From Leeia speluncae (GTDB lineage Bacteria > Pseudomonadota > Gammaproteobacteria > Burkholderiales > Leeiaceae), in contig NZ_JAJBZT010000007.1 of NCBI RefSeq assembly GCF_020564625.1, forward strand, positions 149,202 through 213,201: DNA of 64,000 nucleotides, written 5' to 3'. A model generated the notes under the pieces. That model ran no database searches and had not been told where the DNA came from. It was given only the letters and a program-made list of their open reading frames with translations. Both the position numbers and the translations under genes were made by a program. This document shows positions 34,201 through 42,716 of the stretch, piece after piece (position 1 is the stretch's first letter; each line of letters starts with the position of its first letter).

Positions 34201-35694
34201 CACTATCCCTGTAAGCAGCATCTCCATCCGACGATCTTTTCGCACCATGGGAATCTCAACTTTTGATTCACTTGGGTTGAAAATCAACTCTGTCGGATTA
34301 TCTCCCGTTTTTTTATACAAACGCTCCCGACGGTTAATAGGAGAAAAACAATTATCGGATTGACCGATACTTTCAGATCGACCTAAAAATAATAATCCTT
34401 CTTTTTTTAGACCAAACTGAAACGTTTTTAGTACTTTTGCTTGTAACACTGCATCAAAATAAATAAGTACATTACGGCAAGAAACTAAATCTAAGCGAAA
34501 AAAGGGCGGGTCTGTAACGAGATTGTGCTTTGCAAACACAATCATGTCTCGCAGAGATTTTTTTGCCTCATAATTACTGCCTACTGCGTTGAAATACTTT
34601 TCTCGCATTTCCATCGGGACAATATTCATTGCAATCTGAGGGTAAATCCCTCTTCGCGCAATATTGAGTGCATCATCATCCACATCGGTCGCAAAGATTT
34701 GTACTGGAGGTGCAATTCCCAGCTGATATAGCGATTCTGCAATTAACATGGCAATCGAATAGACTTCCTCGCCACTGGCACAACCGGCTACCCACACTCT
34801 AATGTCGCCACCATCTTTACGTGACTGGCAAAGAAGGTTGATCGCGTCACGCAAAGCGTCAAATGCATCATGATCACGGAAAAATGCGGTAACAGAAATC
34901 AAAATATCTTTGGCAAGTAAATCTAGTTCCTCAGGATGTTGGTCTACCCAGTTTAGGTAAGTGTTGAGATCAAAATTGCCTGTGGCAATTTCACGTCGGC
35001 GAATGCGACGCATCAATGTACCAATTTTATATCCCGTGAAATCATAGTGAATTTGTGATTTTAATTTGCTGAGCAATTGCCCTAGCAAATCTTGTTCTGG
35101 CGGTAATGTATCTGCAGTCTCTAGAGATAAAATCATTTGCAGCGCGGCGGGCAAATCTTCTGGAGAGGCGATATGATCAGCAACCCCTGCATCTATTGCA
35201 GACTGAGGCATCCCTTCGTATTTTGCGGTTTCGGGTAATTGCACCAACGTATGACCGCCTGCAGTTTGAATCGCACGTAAGCCCGCAACGCCATCTGACC
35301 CGGTGCCGGATAACAAAATGCCCGTAGCAGCAGTGGCTTCCTCTTCGGCTAAAGAGCAGAAGAACTGGTTTATTGAAGGTTTGGGTGAAGATTCTGGTGG
35401 TGCTAACGAAAGACGAATTACCCCTTTTTCTAAGATAGCGTTATAACTAGCTGGAATCACACAAAGCATCCCGGCTTTTAACTGCAACCCGTCAGTCGCT
35501 TCAATAACGCTTAATACGGTTTCTCTGGATAGAATATCCACCATCATGCTTTTATAAGTGGGGGATAAATGCTGAAGAAGGACATAAGCACAAGGTAGTG
35601 TTGGGGATAGATTCGCAATCAACTTCGTCACTGCTTCTAAACCACCGGCGGAAGCGCCAATACCTACGATGTAGGTTTTACCTTCAATGCTCAT
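31234..35694 (-). CDS. CheB-CheR-coiled coil-PAS-GGDEF-EAL signalling protein
   Basis: A 1486-aa multidomain cytoplasmic protein. Residues about 3-185 are a CheB methylesterase domain with the triad Ser in GIGASAGG, His in LLQHLSP and Asp in GTGSDGVAG. About 205-470 is a CheR methyltransferase with the SAM motif WVAGCASGEEVYSIAM. A coiled coil (about 610-685) is built of repeated NEEL/NEELQAT heptads. PAS domains follow (about 710-1070). GGDEF is intact (ARLGGDEFTAIL, near 1135) and EAL is intact (GAEALLRW near 1264, DDFGTGYSS, KIDKSF, EGVE, QGYLLS). It heads the bph operon. Start at 35694 is preceded by GGGA; an ATG ten codons upstream has no ribosome site. CheB/CheR fusions of this kind are of unknown target, and both c-di-GMP activities may be present. 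Confidence 0.9.
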   Translation of the reverse strand: MSIEGKTYIVGIGASAGGLEAVTKLIANLSPTLPCAYVLLQHLSPTYKSMMVDILSRETVLSVIEATDGLQLKAGMLCVIPASYNAILEKGVIRLSLAPPESSPKPSINQFFCSLAEEEATAATGILLSGTGSDGVAGLRAIQTAGGHTLVQLPETAKYEGMPQSAIDAGVADHIASPEDLPAALQMILSLETADTLPPEQDLLGQLLSKLKSQIHYDFTGYKIGTLMRRIRRREIATGNFDLNTYLNWVDQHPEELDLLAKDILISVTAFFRDHDAFDALRDAINLLCQSRKDGGDIRVWVAGCASGEEVYSIAMLIAESLYQLGIAPPVQIFATDVDDDALNIARRGIYPQIAMNIVPMEMREKYFNAVGSNYEAKKSLRDMIVFAKHNLVTDPPFFRLDLVSCRNVLIYFDAVLQAKVLKTFQFGLKKEGLLFLGRSESIGQSDNCFSPINRRERLYKKTGDNPTELIFNPSESKVEIPMVRKDRRMEMLLTGIVQQLGVTCVLCDRDGAIQHAAGQVDKFLKFPEGATRCIASEVILPALRGELLSMMHRARQENQAQHGRQRKLESEWVYLLVSPLHDAGTQYTLVLIIPVEAVLPDEMRPVSQTLEMEDELLVTREHLQTLVEEMATSNEEMQTLNEEAQAANEELQATNEELEAANQELQATNEELISLNEELNVKTYELGILTEEYVHLYDALHFPIMVFDQHAELIRFNKSAAKACDLRTTALNQNVHSLRLPSKLAELPAKLYQVIEHGEIIEEIISDLEQVQRLVITPGFDSDGHIRTLVTCLIDITDVAKTQSQLMASQNRLLALMEKTTVIFAMKDLHGHYQYANSRFLMFFGLSADEYQGKSNFSLMSADIATSLWELDLRALRTGESCSGEHMIPGKDGPRYLKTVHQILHDINGEPSAFIIEAEDITLSKQAAEQLRINAQVFEQAGEAIVVTDSNAIIQTVNTAFQRITGYGSEAIGQPLQFLKSEKHSEVFYQQLWASLKEKGFWQGEIWNKHRSGEEYPCWLTINLLDDNHGNTEHFIAIFSDIAEIKTSQQKAEYLSTHDALTGLPNRALFNDRLKHDLATASRNKQQLALLFIDLDDFKTINDTLGHDVGDELLREAANRLRAVVRDVDTVARLGGDEFTAILSDCTPTSVSEVANRILNDLSASFIVQGRTLFVSASIGVAFYPDDHQDATSLVRSADAAMYRAKELGRNRVEFYRADLQVRLMKRAILEGALREAMRKNRLRLVFQPKYAIAHQPLLIGAEALLRWQDPELGNVPPAEFIPVAEASGLVIELTQTVEMLLINQLIAWQAQGFVIPPIAFNVSARSIREPMFASKLIDKIMNANISTQLIQVEITEGALLENSQVVTSNLDELNCAGVNIAIDDFGTGYSSLSYLKRLPLHELKIDKSFVDGLGKDPEDEAIAKAVLGLAKALDLHTIAEGVESDEQLNWLVQHDCDSVQGYLLSRPLESSAFEALLRAEGATA

Positions 35695-35973
35695 TTTTGT
35701 CCCATCGTTGCATGAAATTTGCATATCAACTTAAGCTATAGTGGAAAAACTCATTTTTTTCCAGTTAGATTGAGCGATTGTTGATCAAATTTATTTGATT
35801 ACGTGTGACGTTCTAGCTAAGGCAAATCTGCATTGATTGATCTAACGCAAAGCACCGAAATGGTGCTTTATGTCTATTACCGACGGTAAATCGTCGTATG
35901 AATGTTGTTTTAACTGTCAGGGCACGTTACGATGCAATATCAATGATTTTTCATGCCGTACCTGCAGACAGAC
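35695..35973. promoter_or_regulatory. Region between the bph operon and moaA, with hairpins
   Basis: This divergent gap contains a strong stem AAAGCACC / GGTGCTTT (35849-35869) with a 5-base loop. A second short stem CGACG / CGTCG (35881-35896) follows. Both lie in what would be the moaA leader. No T-run follows, so they look like leader structure and not a terminator. I could not fit them to the Moco riboswitch consensus with confidence. Confidence 0.4.
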
Positions 35974-36972
35974 ATGAACACCACGCTATCTAATCGCGCC
36001 TTAATCGACCCACACGGACGTGTGCTGGAATACCTGCGTCTTTCTGTGACAGACAGGTGCGATCTTCGCTGTAGCTATTGCATCCCAAAAGGCTTTAAAG
36101 GCTTTGAAGAACCAAAGCATTGGCTTACTTTTGACGAGATAGAACGCCTGATTGGTGCATTTGCACGTTTAGGCTTGCGTAGAGTCCGTCTAACGGGGGG
36201 CGAACCGCTACTTCGTAAAAATGTAGATCAACTCGCCAAGCGATTATCTAGTCTTCCAGGCATTGAAGACCTATCTCTTTCTACCAACGGTACACAACTT
36301 TCTAACGTTGCAGGGCAATTGGCTGCAGCGGGGGTAAACCGCATTAACGTCAGCCTAGATTCTTTAGATAAAGGCTGTGTTGAAACCGTGGCTGGTAGAA
36401 ATGTTTTAGAACAAGTGATGGATGGCTTGTTTGCCGCCAAAGCAGCTGGTATCGCCCCAATTAAGATCAATATGGTGGTCATGAAAGGGGTGAATGACCA
36501 CGAAGTAGATCAAATGGCAGATTTCTGCCTGGTTAATGGGTTTGTTCTACGGTTTATTGAAGCCATGCCAATGGGGGAAACCGGTCAAAATACCGAGTTC
36601 GTCTCTCTACAACCAATACGTGAGCGCTTGGTTGAACGTCTTCATTTGCAACCATGCCATACCGAATTGGGTGGCGGGCCTGCTAGATATTGGCAAACGG
36701 CGGATGGCAATGGGCAAATTGGCTTCATCACGCCCTTGTCGCAACACTTCTGTGCTACTTGCAACCGTGTGCGACTATCGGTTGATGGCACGCTATATCT
36801 TTGCCTTGGCCAAGAGTTTAAATATGAATTCCGCCCACTATTGCGTAGTGGCGCGACAGATGCAGAATTAGAAGCCGCAATTATCGAAGCCATTGCCCTT
36901 AAACCAGCTAAGCATGACTTTGTCGAACAACCGAAAAAAATCCTTCGTTTTATGTCACAAACAGGCGGCTAG
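35974..36972 (+). CDS. moaA: GTP 3',8-cyclase (molybdenum cofactor biosynthesis)
   Basis: A 332-aa radical-SAM enzyme for the first step of molybdopterin synthesis. The N-terminal cluster CDLRCSYC and the C-terminal cluster CATCNRVRLSVDGTLYLC are complete, and the protein ends in the conserved Gly-Gly. TGGEPLLRK is the SAM-binding GGE motif. I place the start at 35974, where homology begins; an ATG at 35953 is also in frame. A Crp/Fnr regulator follows. The other Moco genes of this window (mobB, moeA, moaC) are 18 kb away. Confidence 0.92.
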   Translation: MNTTLSNRALIDPHGRVLEYLRLSVTDRCDLRCSYCIPKGFKGFEEPKHWLTFDEIERLIGAFARLGLRRVRLTGGEPLLRKNVDQLAKRLSSLPGIEDLSLSTNGTQLSNVAGQLAAAGVNRINVSLDSLDKGCVETVAGRNVLEQVMDGLFAAKAAGIAPIKINMVVMKGVNDHEVDQMADFCLVNGFVLRFIEAMPMGETGQNTEFVSLQPIRERLVERLHLQPCHTELGGGPARYWQTADGNGQIGFITPLSQHFCATCNRVRLSVDGTLYLCLGQEFKYEFRPLLRSGATDAELEAAIIEAIALKPAKHDFVEQPKKILRFMSQTGG

Positions 36973-37047
36973 CCTAGTTTGAAGCGTCTCACACAATCTT
37001 TCAGATAGTCGATACAATCATCAATCTTCCGAATAGGTGGATCTACA

Positions 37048-37731
37048 ATGGCTAGTCGATTAGATGTGAAAGGGGTTTTACAAAAAGCCCCTTTATTCCA
37101 GCAGTTATCCGATATCCAATTAGATGAAGTTTTCCAAGCGACGACAGAAATCCGTGTCTCGAAAGGAGAGCTTTTATTCAGTAAAGGCGATATGCCCACA
37201 GGGATTCACCTAGTGGTGATTGGGCAAATCAAACTCGGCGTGATTAATCCGCAAGGGCAAGAAAAAGTCTTGGAAATGTTTGGGCCTAGGCAAACCTTTG
37301 GCGAGGCAGTAGTCTTTTTAGACCGCGCATATCCCGTATTTGCTCAAGCCTTGGTTGACTCTGTCGTACTACACATAGAGAAACAAGCTATTTTCAATGC
37401 ACTCAGTAGAGATGTTTCTATTGCTAAAAAGATGCTAGCTGGTTTATCGCTCCGGCTTCATGAACTCGTACTAGATGTAGAATCTTATAGCCTCTCAAAT
37501 GGCTTGCAGCGCGTCATTGGCTTTTTACTGAATGCTGATATCAGAGGGGAAGATGGCAACACTGGGTATATCGAATTACCCGCCTCTAAGAACGTTATTG
37601 CTTCTCGCCTAAACCTTACGCCAGAAAGCCTATCTCGAACGCTGAATCAGCTCAGTAACGAAGGCTTAATCAATGTAGAAAACCGCATTATTCATCTGCT
37701 AGACATCGCCAAACTGCGCACTCACCAATAA
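37048..37731 (+). CDS. Crp/Fnr-family regulator, Dnr-like
   Basis: A 227-aa regulator with a cyclic-nucleotide-like sensor domain (about 15-130, GELLFSKGDMPTGIHLVVIG and FGPRQTFGEAVVFL) and a C-terminal winged HTH (KNVIASRLNLTPESLSRTLNQL). It lacks the N-terminal cysteines of FNR. It is most like the Dnr/heme or NO-responsive branch. Its place behind moaA and the NsrR/RIC genes in the window suggest a link to nitrate or NO metabolism; that is inference. AGGTGG precedes the ATG. Confidence 0.83.
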   Translation: MASRLDVKGVLQKAPLFQQLSDIQLDEVFQATTEIRVSKGELLFSKGDMPTGIHLVVIGQIKLGVINPQGQEKVLEMFGPRQTFGEAVVFLDRAYPVFAQALVDSVVLHIEKQAIFNALSRDVSIAKKMLAGLSLRLHELVLDVESYSLSNGLQRVIGFLLNADIRGEDGNTGYIELPASKNVIASRLNLTPESLSRTLNQLSNEGLINVENRIIHLLDIAKLRTHQ

Positions 37732-37921
37732 TCTGCAATCCACGCTATACCGCCATTCAGCGGAATCTTACGATTTGTGACAATTACTACATTGACACTA
37801 CAGTTGACTCGCTCTAGAGTGCAAATAAATTACAGTTAAATGTAAAAACAAATAAATATAATCAAGTTAGCCCACTGCATTCTTTATTTCTCATCCACGT
37901 ATTTTCATAGGGTCTCGCAGT

Positions 37922-39241
37922 ATGTTTAATCGCAAAGAAAAAGAACAAATCGCTGAATTAACACAACAGTTACAGCGCCAACAAGCCATTCTCACTGCGC
38001 TAGACCGGGCAACGGCATTTGTAGAGTTTGATTTATCTGGCAAGGTGGTTCAAGCGAACTCACTTTTTGCCGCCACCATGGGTTTTGGCAACCCTTCGCA
38101 AGTCATTGGTAAATCTCACAGCGAGTTTTGCGAGCCTAGCTACACCCAATCGTCCGAATACCAGCAGTTTTGGACCAACCTAAGAAATGGTTCGCCGTTT
38201 CAGGGGGTAGTAAAGCGTCTAAAATCCAGCCATGAACCAGTGTGGTTAGAAGCTACCTACACACCCATCATCAATGCGCAAAACCAAGTCACTGGCGTGA
38301 TTAAAATTGCGAGTGATGTCACCGAGGCGATCCTATCTTCCGGCAGAAATAAAGCCATTCTTGCGTCTATTAACCGCGCAATGGCCGTTATCGAATTTAC
38401 AGTAGATGGCATTGTGAAAGAGTGTAATGATAATTTCCTTAGCACCATGGGCTATAGCAAATCCGAGCTGATTGGTAAGCACCATCAAATTTTCTGTTCC
38501 TCAGCCATTGTCTCTAGCCCTGAATATCAGCAATTTTGGTCATCGTTATCCCGTGGCCAACTAATGACAGGGAAATTCGAGCGTGTCAGTAAATCTGGTA
38601 AGCAAATCTGGTTAGAAGCTAGCTACAACCCGGTATTTGATGATCAAGGCCATGTGGTTAGTGTGATTAAATTCGCCACCGATATTACCGCCCAGATAGA
38701 GCAAAATCAGCTAGAGAGAGACAGTGCATTATTTGCCTTTACCACCTCTCAGCAAACCCAATCTTGGGCGGAAACGGGAGTCCAGAACGTAGACAATAGT
38801 GTGAAAGCCATCCGCTCTATGTCTGCTAATATTGATGCCGCCTCATCTAATATTCACGAGCTTGGCCAAAAATCGCAAGAGATTACCTCTATCGTCAACA
38901 CCATTAAAGAAATTGCCGATCAGACCAATTTGCTCGCGCTAAATGCTGCGATTGAAGCCGCTAGGGCAGGGGAAACCGGTCGTGGTTTTGCGGTGGTGGC
39001 AGATGAAGTCAGAAAACTATCCGAAAGAACCGGCCAATCTACCGCAGAAATTTCTAAAACCATTTCCGACATTCAATCTAAAACATCTATTGCCGTTCAA
39101 AGCATGGGGCTAATTCAATCTGAAGTTGGGAGTAGTGTAGACATCACCATGGCTACCGGCGAAACCATCCGCCAGATTAGCGAAGGGGCCAATGCAGTAG
39201 TGTCTGCTATCGGAAAACTACCTTATGTACATAAAGGGTAA
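37922..39241 (+). CDS. Soluble methyl-accepting chemotaxis protein with two PAS domains (BdlA/Aer-like)
   Basis: A 439-aa cytoplasmic chemoreceptor without transmembrane helices. Two tandem PAS domains (about 20-140 and 145-260) are close copies: [20 protein letters not shown] versus [21 protein letters not shown]. The MCP signalling hairpin holds the invariant [20 protein letters not shown] and [12 protein letters not shown]. This is the BdlA layout, proteins that affect biofilm dispersal with c-di-GMP, or an energy taxis sensor. It is a single gene followed by a strong hairpin. Confidence 0.88.
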   Translation: MFNRKEKEQIAELTQQLQRQQAILTALDRATAFVEFDLSGKVVQANSLFAATMGFGNPSQVIGKSHSEFCEPSYTQSSEYQQFWTNLRNGSPFQGVVKRLKSSHEPVWLEATYTPIINAQNQVTGVIKIASDVTEAILSSGRNKAILASINRAMAVIEFTVDGIVKECNDNFLSTMGYSKSELIGKHHQIFCSSAIVSSPEYQQFWSSLSRGQLMTGKFERVSKSGKQIWLEASYNPVFDDQGHVVSVIKFATDITAQIEQNQLERDSALFAFTTSQQTQSWAETGVQNVDNSVKAIRSMSANIDAASSNIHELGQKSQEITSIVNTIKEIADQTNLLALNAAIEAARAGETGRGFAVVADEVRKLSERTGQSTAEISKTISDIQSKTSIAVQSMGLIQSEVGSSVDITMATGETIRQISEGANAVVSAIGKLPYVHKG

Positions 39242-39261
39242 GTAGTCGGTTTACCAAAAGC

Positions 39262-39293
39262 TACCAACCTAATTATTCGTCATTAGGTTGGTA
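39262..39293. terminator. Hairpin after the chemoreceptor gene
   Basis: A perfect 12-bp stem TACCAACCTAAT / ATTAGGTTGGTA with an 8-base loop. There is no clear T-run, but it lies between convergent genes. Confidence 0.6.
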
Positions 39294-39367
39294 TTCTCTG
39301 TTTTGCCATTGGCAAATTAGCAATACATTTCACCAACCCTAGATGTACGCGCAAATTCCCCAAGTAT

Positions 39368-40399
39368 TTAAGGCAACTGTATGCCTTCCCAAAGTGAACA
39401 TGCATAGTTAAGCAGGTCTGGGTCATCTGTCGTATGCAGTCCATCCAACATATTTAATTGATCTAAATTAATGCTGCTACACATCGGGTAGTCTCTGGTT
39501 CTTTTTACCGCTTTAATACTGACAAAATAAGCGATAGTAGGAATGTGGAAACCAGCTGCTAAGTGGACAGAGGCAGAATCTGTGGTGATGACACAAGTAG
39601 CATTAGAAATATGTTTTGCATAGTCATTTAGCGTGCGGGAATCATTGCTTAAATCGGTAAATTGAGGATGCTTGGCATTAGAAAACCCTTTGATAGGAAT
39701 ACCGTATTTCTTCCAGATTTGATCAATGATTTCAAAATGAAATGCTTCAGGAATACTCCGCAGTTTTGCGCAAGACCTAGGGCAAAATAGGACATACGGC
39801 ACTTCATGATTATTAAAAGAAAACGCACGTGATAACCACGTATTCGCTTTTTCACTAACTGGCATCATGAATGGGTCTAATCCCAGACTTTCTAAAAAGA
39901 AATCAATCATGGCTAGATTGTCAAAATCTGGCCGGAACATAAAGTCAGATAAATCGATAGACGCATCAAAATCTGAAATACGATTAGCAGGACAAGGGAG
40001 ATGTTTTATATGGAGCCGATTAGAACGGTTAATGTAAAGTGCTTCAACATAAGAAGGGGTAAATGAAGATCGCCAAAGCGTAATATGTAAGTGAGGGTAA
40101 GTATCTAACAACCACATCAGCACAGACATGCCAATAATTGAATCGCCTAATGTAATACCCATCCCATTGATAATTAACAGATTATGTATCTTGCTGTAAT
40201 CCAGCCTAAATCGCTGAAGATGCGCATTATTAATCTTTACCGAAGTAGATAACAGCCTAAATTCACTCGCCTGCTGTTTGGCTGCGACCCTATCATAAGG
40301 CAACCAAACTTGATCACGCCTATCGAGCAGCGCTTGCGCGGTAAGCGAATCTTTATTCTGACGTAACGTTAATCTCTGTTGTTCTAAAAGCTCAATCAT
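39368..40399 (-). CDS. Glycosyltransferase family 9-like protein
   Basis: A 343-aa protein with the GT-B fold of heptosyltransferases. The C-terminal nucleotide-sugar site resembles CVITTDSASVHLAAGFHIPT, as in ADP-heptose:LPS heptosyltransferases. The N-terminal domain has LLIINGMGITLGDSIIGMSVL (normally GDxLLxTP). About 60 extra N-terminal residues precede the fold. It stands alone with no LPS genes nearby, so acceptor and donor cannot be named. It may modify a cell-surface glycan or, given the chemoreceptor next door, a flagellar protein; this is only a guess. Confidence 0.65.
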   Translation of the reverse strand: MIELLEQQRLTLRQNKDSLTAQALLDRRDQVWLPYDRVAAKQQASEFRLLSTSVKINNAHLQRFRLDYSKIHNLLIINGMGITLGDSIIGMSVLMWLLDTYPHLHITLWRSSFTPSYVEALYINRSNRLHIKHLPCPANRISDFDASIDLSDFMFRPDFDNLAMIDFFLESLGLDPFMMPVSEKANTWLSRAFSFNNHEVPYVLFCPRSCAKLRSIPEAFHFEIIDQIWKKYGIPIKGFSNAKHPQFTDLSNDSRTLNDYAKHISNATCVITTDSASVHLAAGFHIPTIAYFVSIKAVKRTRDYPMCSSINLDQLNMLDGLHTTDDPDLLNYACSLWEGIQLP

Positions 40400-41188
40400 T
40401 TAAATGCATTACCATTCTTAATGGAATTGATTTAAAACATTAGCATTGGTGCGATTGGAAAAATAATAAAACAATCAACAAACTAGATCGTATTTGTAAA
40501 TTTGCTATTCACTAAAAATAAACATTTGGTGACTAATTAGTCATCTAGTAGCATCTTCAATCCGTTGGAATATGCTGTAAAGATTTTCTGGCTAGAATGG
40601 CTGTGCTTAGCCATGTTTTGTGGTTAAGTGGCTGTTTTAAAAGAACGGCAACCTCTAAAGGAAGCATAAACCAAGCAAAATGTTGACATTAAAATTGTTA
40701 ACATTTTTTTATTGCGAATCTGACTAACAAAAAAGAGTTGTAATAGTTAAGAACATTAACCTATAGAAATTCAAGTAAGAGATGTGGCTATACACTTAAA
40801 TAGATATGGCTATTTTGAATGGTCTACAGGATTAGTTAATTGATGAAAAGAAATGATTGAGAATGGATAAATTGATCCCATCTTTATTGATGGTAGCCAC
40901 TTGCCTTATCTTTGTTCTTTTGATGTATTGGTTAGGCTAAAACGTTTGTTTTCATTATTTTAATATCTGAGAAATATGTAAGGACTGCTTTCGGCCAAGC
41001 GATAGTTCTGAAGGTGGTTAACAATAAACAGCTTTACACTAGAGATCCAAACAAGCCAGACAAAAGTAGAATTCCCCCAGAGTCGAAGACAAAGCGCCTA
41101 CTTATCGAGCCAATTACAGTGCAGAAGAACACTAACGGTTTTTTCAGCAACTTCTAAGCTATAACTTGCTATTGGTATATAGGAATTA
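40400..41188. other. Long AT-rich intergenic region with one hydrophobic micro-ORF
   Basis: Nearly 800 bases without a normal gene. It is AT-rich and differs from its neighbours by having no conserved coding. Within it I see a 25-codon hydrophobic ORF (listed separately). No tRNA, repeat array or IS ends are visible. It may be the scar of a lost gene or hold an RNA gene that I cannot recognise. Confidence 0.5.
40863..40940 (+). CDS. Possible 25-aa single-helix membrane peptide
   Basis: The frame reads MDKLIPSLLMVATCLIFVLL and then MYWLG, with a charged N-terminus and one hydrophobic helix. The upstream GAG is weak. Peptides of this form include small subunits of membrane complexes and type I toxins. 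No homology is recognised, and chance is possible. Confidence 0.25.
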   Translation: MDKLIPSLLMVATCLIFVLLMYWLG

Positions 41189-41296
41189 ATGATATTAACA
41201 TTAGCAAATTTCACGAAATTAGATCAGCCTGTAAGGCAATTGGCCCGAGAGCTGAATCGTTTTGTGAAATTATCGATTGAACATGGAGACCCATGA
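41189..41296 (+). CDS. Small ORF overlapping the nuclease-like gene
   Basis: A 35-aa frame starts at ATG 41189 with AGGA four bases before it. It includes KLDQPVRQLARELNRFVKLS and ends in TGA at 41294-41296, inside the ATG of the next gene (ATGA overlap). The ribosome site and overlap suggest translational coupling. The peptide is amphipathic and charged; I do not recognise it. It might be a leader or a small partner of the nuclease-like protein. Confidence 0.4.
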   Translation: MILTLANFTKLDQPVRQLARELNRFVKLSIEHGDP

Positions 41297-42522
41297 GTGC
41301 CTTTACCAGCCCCTTTGTTGTGAGTAGCGATGGTAAAACCCATGTATGCAAACGCATTGAACTATCGGGTAAGGGAGGTTCTGGCTTTGATGAGAGATGG
41401 CTGCAAGAGCTACTTTTTCAGCAACCCGGATGTCTTCCTGTTCGCGAGATAGATCCGCACATTGGCATCTTGATTCCCATATGTATGGAGTTGGAAACGG
41501 GGGCTGGTCCGGCAGATATCTTGTATGTGACGCCTACCGGCCAACTCGTGATTGTCGAGACCAAGCTGTGGCGGAATTCAGAAGCTCGTCGCACGGTAGT
41601 GGCGCAAATTTTGGACTATGCAAAAGAGCTGACTGCATGGTCTTACGAAGATCTGGTACGGCAAACTGCTATGGCAAGCAAAATGGGGCCTAGGCATTTA
41701 CTCGAATCCGTTAATCGTGCCGTACCAATGCTGGATGAAGCAAGTTTTATAGATGGGATCAATAGAAGTTTAAGAGACGGTGATTTTTTATTGCTAATTG
41801 CCGGGGATGGAATTCGCTATGGTGCAGAAACTCTGGTAGGGTTTATTGAGCGATTTGGCAATCTCCGATTTACGCTCGCGTTAGTTGAGGTTGCAGCCTA
41901 TTCTCTTCCAGATCAGTCTACGCTGCTACAACCGAGGATTCTCGCAAAAACCGAATTGCTAACTCGTACAGTATTTGTTGGGCAAACAACTGATTCAATC
42001 GGAACTTCCGATGAGACGACGGAAGTTCCAGTTGACCCAATTCGTGCAAAACAAAGTCAGGAAACAGCAGACTGGCTAGAGAACTTTTGGGGAGAGTTTC
42101 TGCAGATCTTGCAACTTGATGATATGCAGCAACCCAGACCTACCAAGTGCAGATCTACAAATGTCGCATTTCATCAGCCACCAGGTCGATGTCGTGCATG
42201 GATCAGTACCTATCTAGCACGATCCTCCAATGAAGGAGGTGTGTTTCTGACCTTCTCACGTGATTTTTCTCCTGCTCGTGAAATTTATGAGGCTCTTTAT
42301 AGCCAACGAGAAGAAATCGAGCGCATAGTTCCGGGCATCACATGGCAAATCGAAGGCAATAACAAAGTATGGATTGCTACACCTAAGGTTTCTTTAGGCG
42401 ACCTTGACGATCCCTCAAATCGGGATCTAGTCCTTGAGCAACTCTCAGTTTTCACAAACCAAATGGTAAATGCTTTCCGAAATCGACTAGAGCAAATGGC
42501 TAGAGAGCGGAATCTTCTATAA
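41293..42522 (+). CDS. PD-(D/E)XK nuclease-like protein
   Basis: A 409-aa protein. Residues about 55-130 hold the PD-(D/E)XK pattern: GPADILYVTPTGQLVIVETK supplies Asp and the Glu-X-Lys, and AQILDYAKELTAW follows as in NucS/DUF91-like and restriction-like nucleases. The rest (about 140-409) is not recognised; PGITWQIEGNNKVWIATPK near the end looks like a beta-rich DUF4268-like domain. It is a single gene after a long AT-rich gap. A role in DNA repair or defence is possible but not shown. Confidence 0.65.
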   Translation: MSAFTSPFVVSSDGKTHVCKRIELSGKGGSGFDERWLQELLFQQPGCLPVREIDPHIGILIPICMELETGAGPADILYVTPTGQLVIVETKLWRNSEARRTVVAQILDYAKELTAWSYEDLVRQTAMASKMGPRHLLESVNRAVPMLDEASFIDGINRSLRDGDFLLLIAGDGIRYGAETLVGFIERFGNLRFTLALVEVAAYSLPDQSTLLQPRILAKTELLTRTVFVGQTTDSIGTSDETTEVPVDPIRAKQSQETADWLENFWGEFLQILQLDDMQQPRPTKCRSTNVAFHQPPGRCRAWISTYLARSSNEGGVFLTFSRDFSPAREIYEALYSQREEIERIVPGITWQIEGNNKVWIATPKVSLGDLDDPSNRDLVLEQLSVFTNQMVNAFRNRLEQMARERNLL

Positions 42523-42716
42523 TCTTGCAATTATTTGCCACAAAGTCTAGTTTCGAGTAGATAAGCGGGCCTTTTCCTTTTGAACAGCCCTTTGAAATAA
42601 GATAATGCAGACTACTTCACATAATCCTGTGACTGTCTGCAATGTCTTATTCTAGCCATCAATAACAGAACTTAACAGGTAGATCGTAAATGCTTAGTAA
42701 GCTTTTATTAACGATC

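Noticed and set aside
35849..35973. Moco riboswitch before moaA
   Set aside because: Hairpins exist, but I cannot match the full conserved core by eye, so it is kept only as leader structure.
38000..38700. Direct DNA repeat within the chemoreceptor gene
   Set aside because: It reflects two homologous PAS domains with diverged DNA, not a recent duplication.
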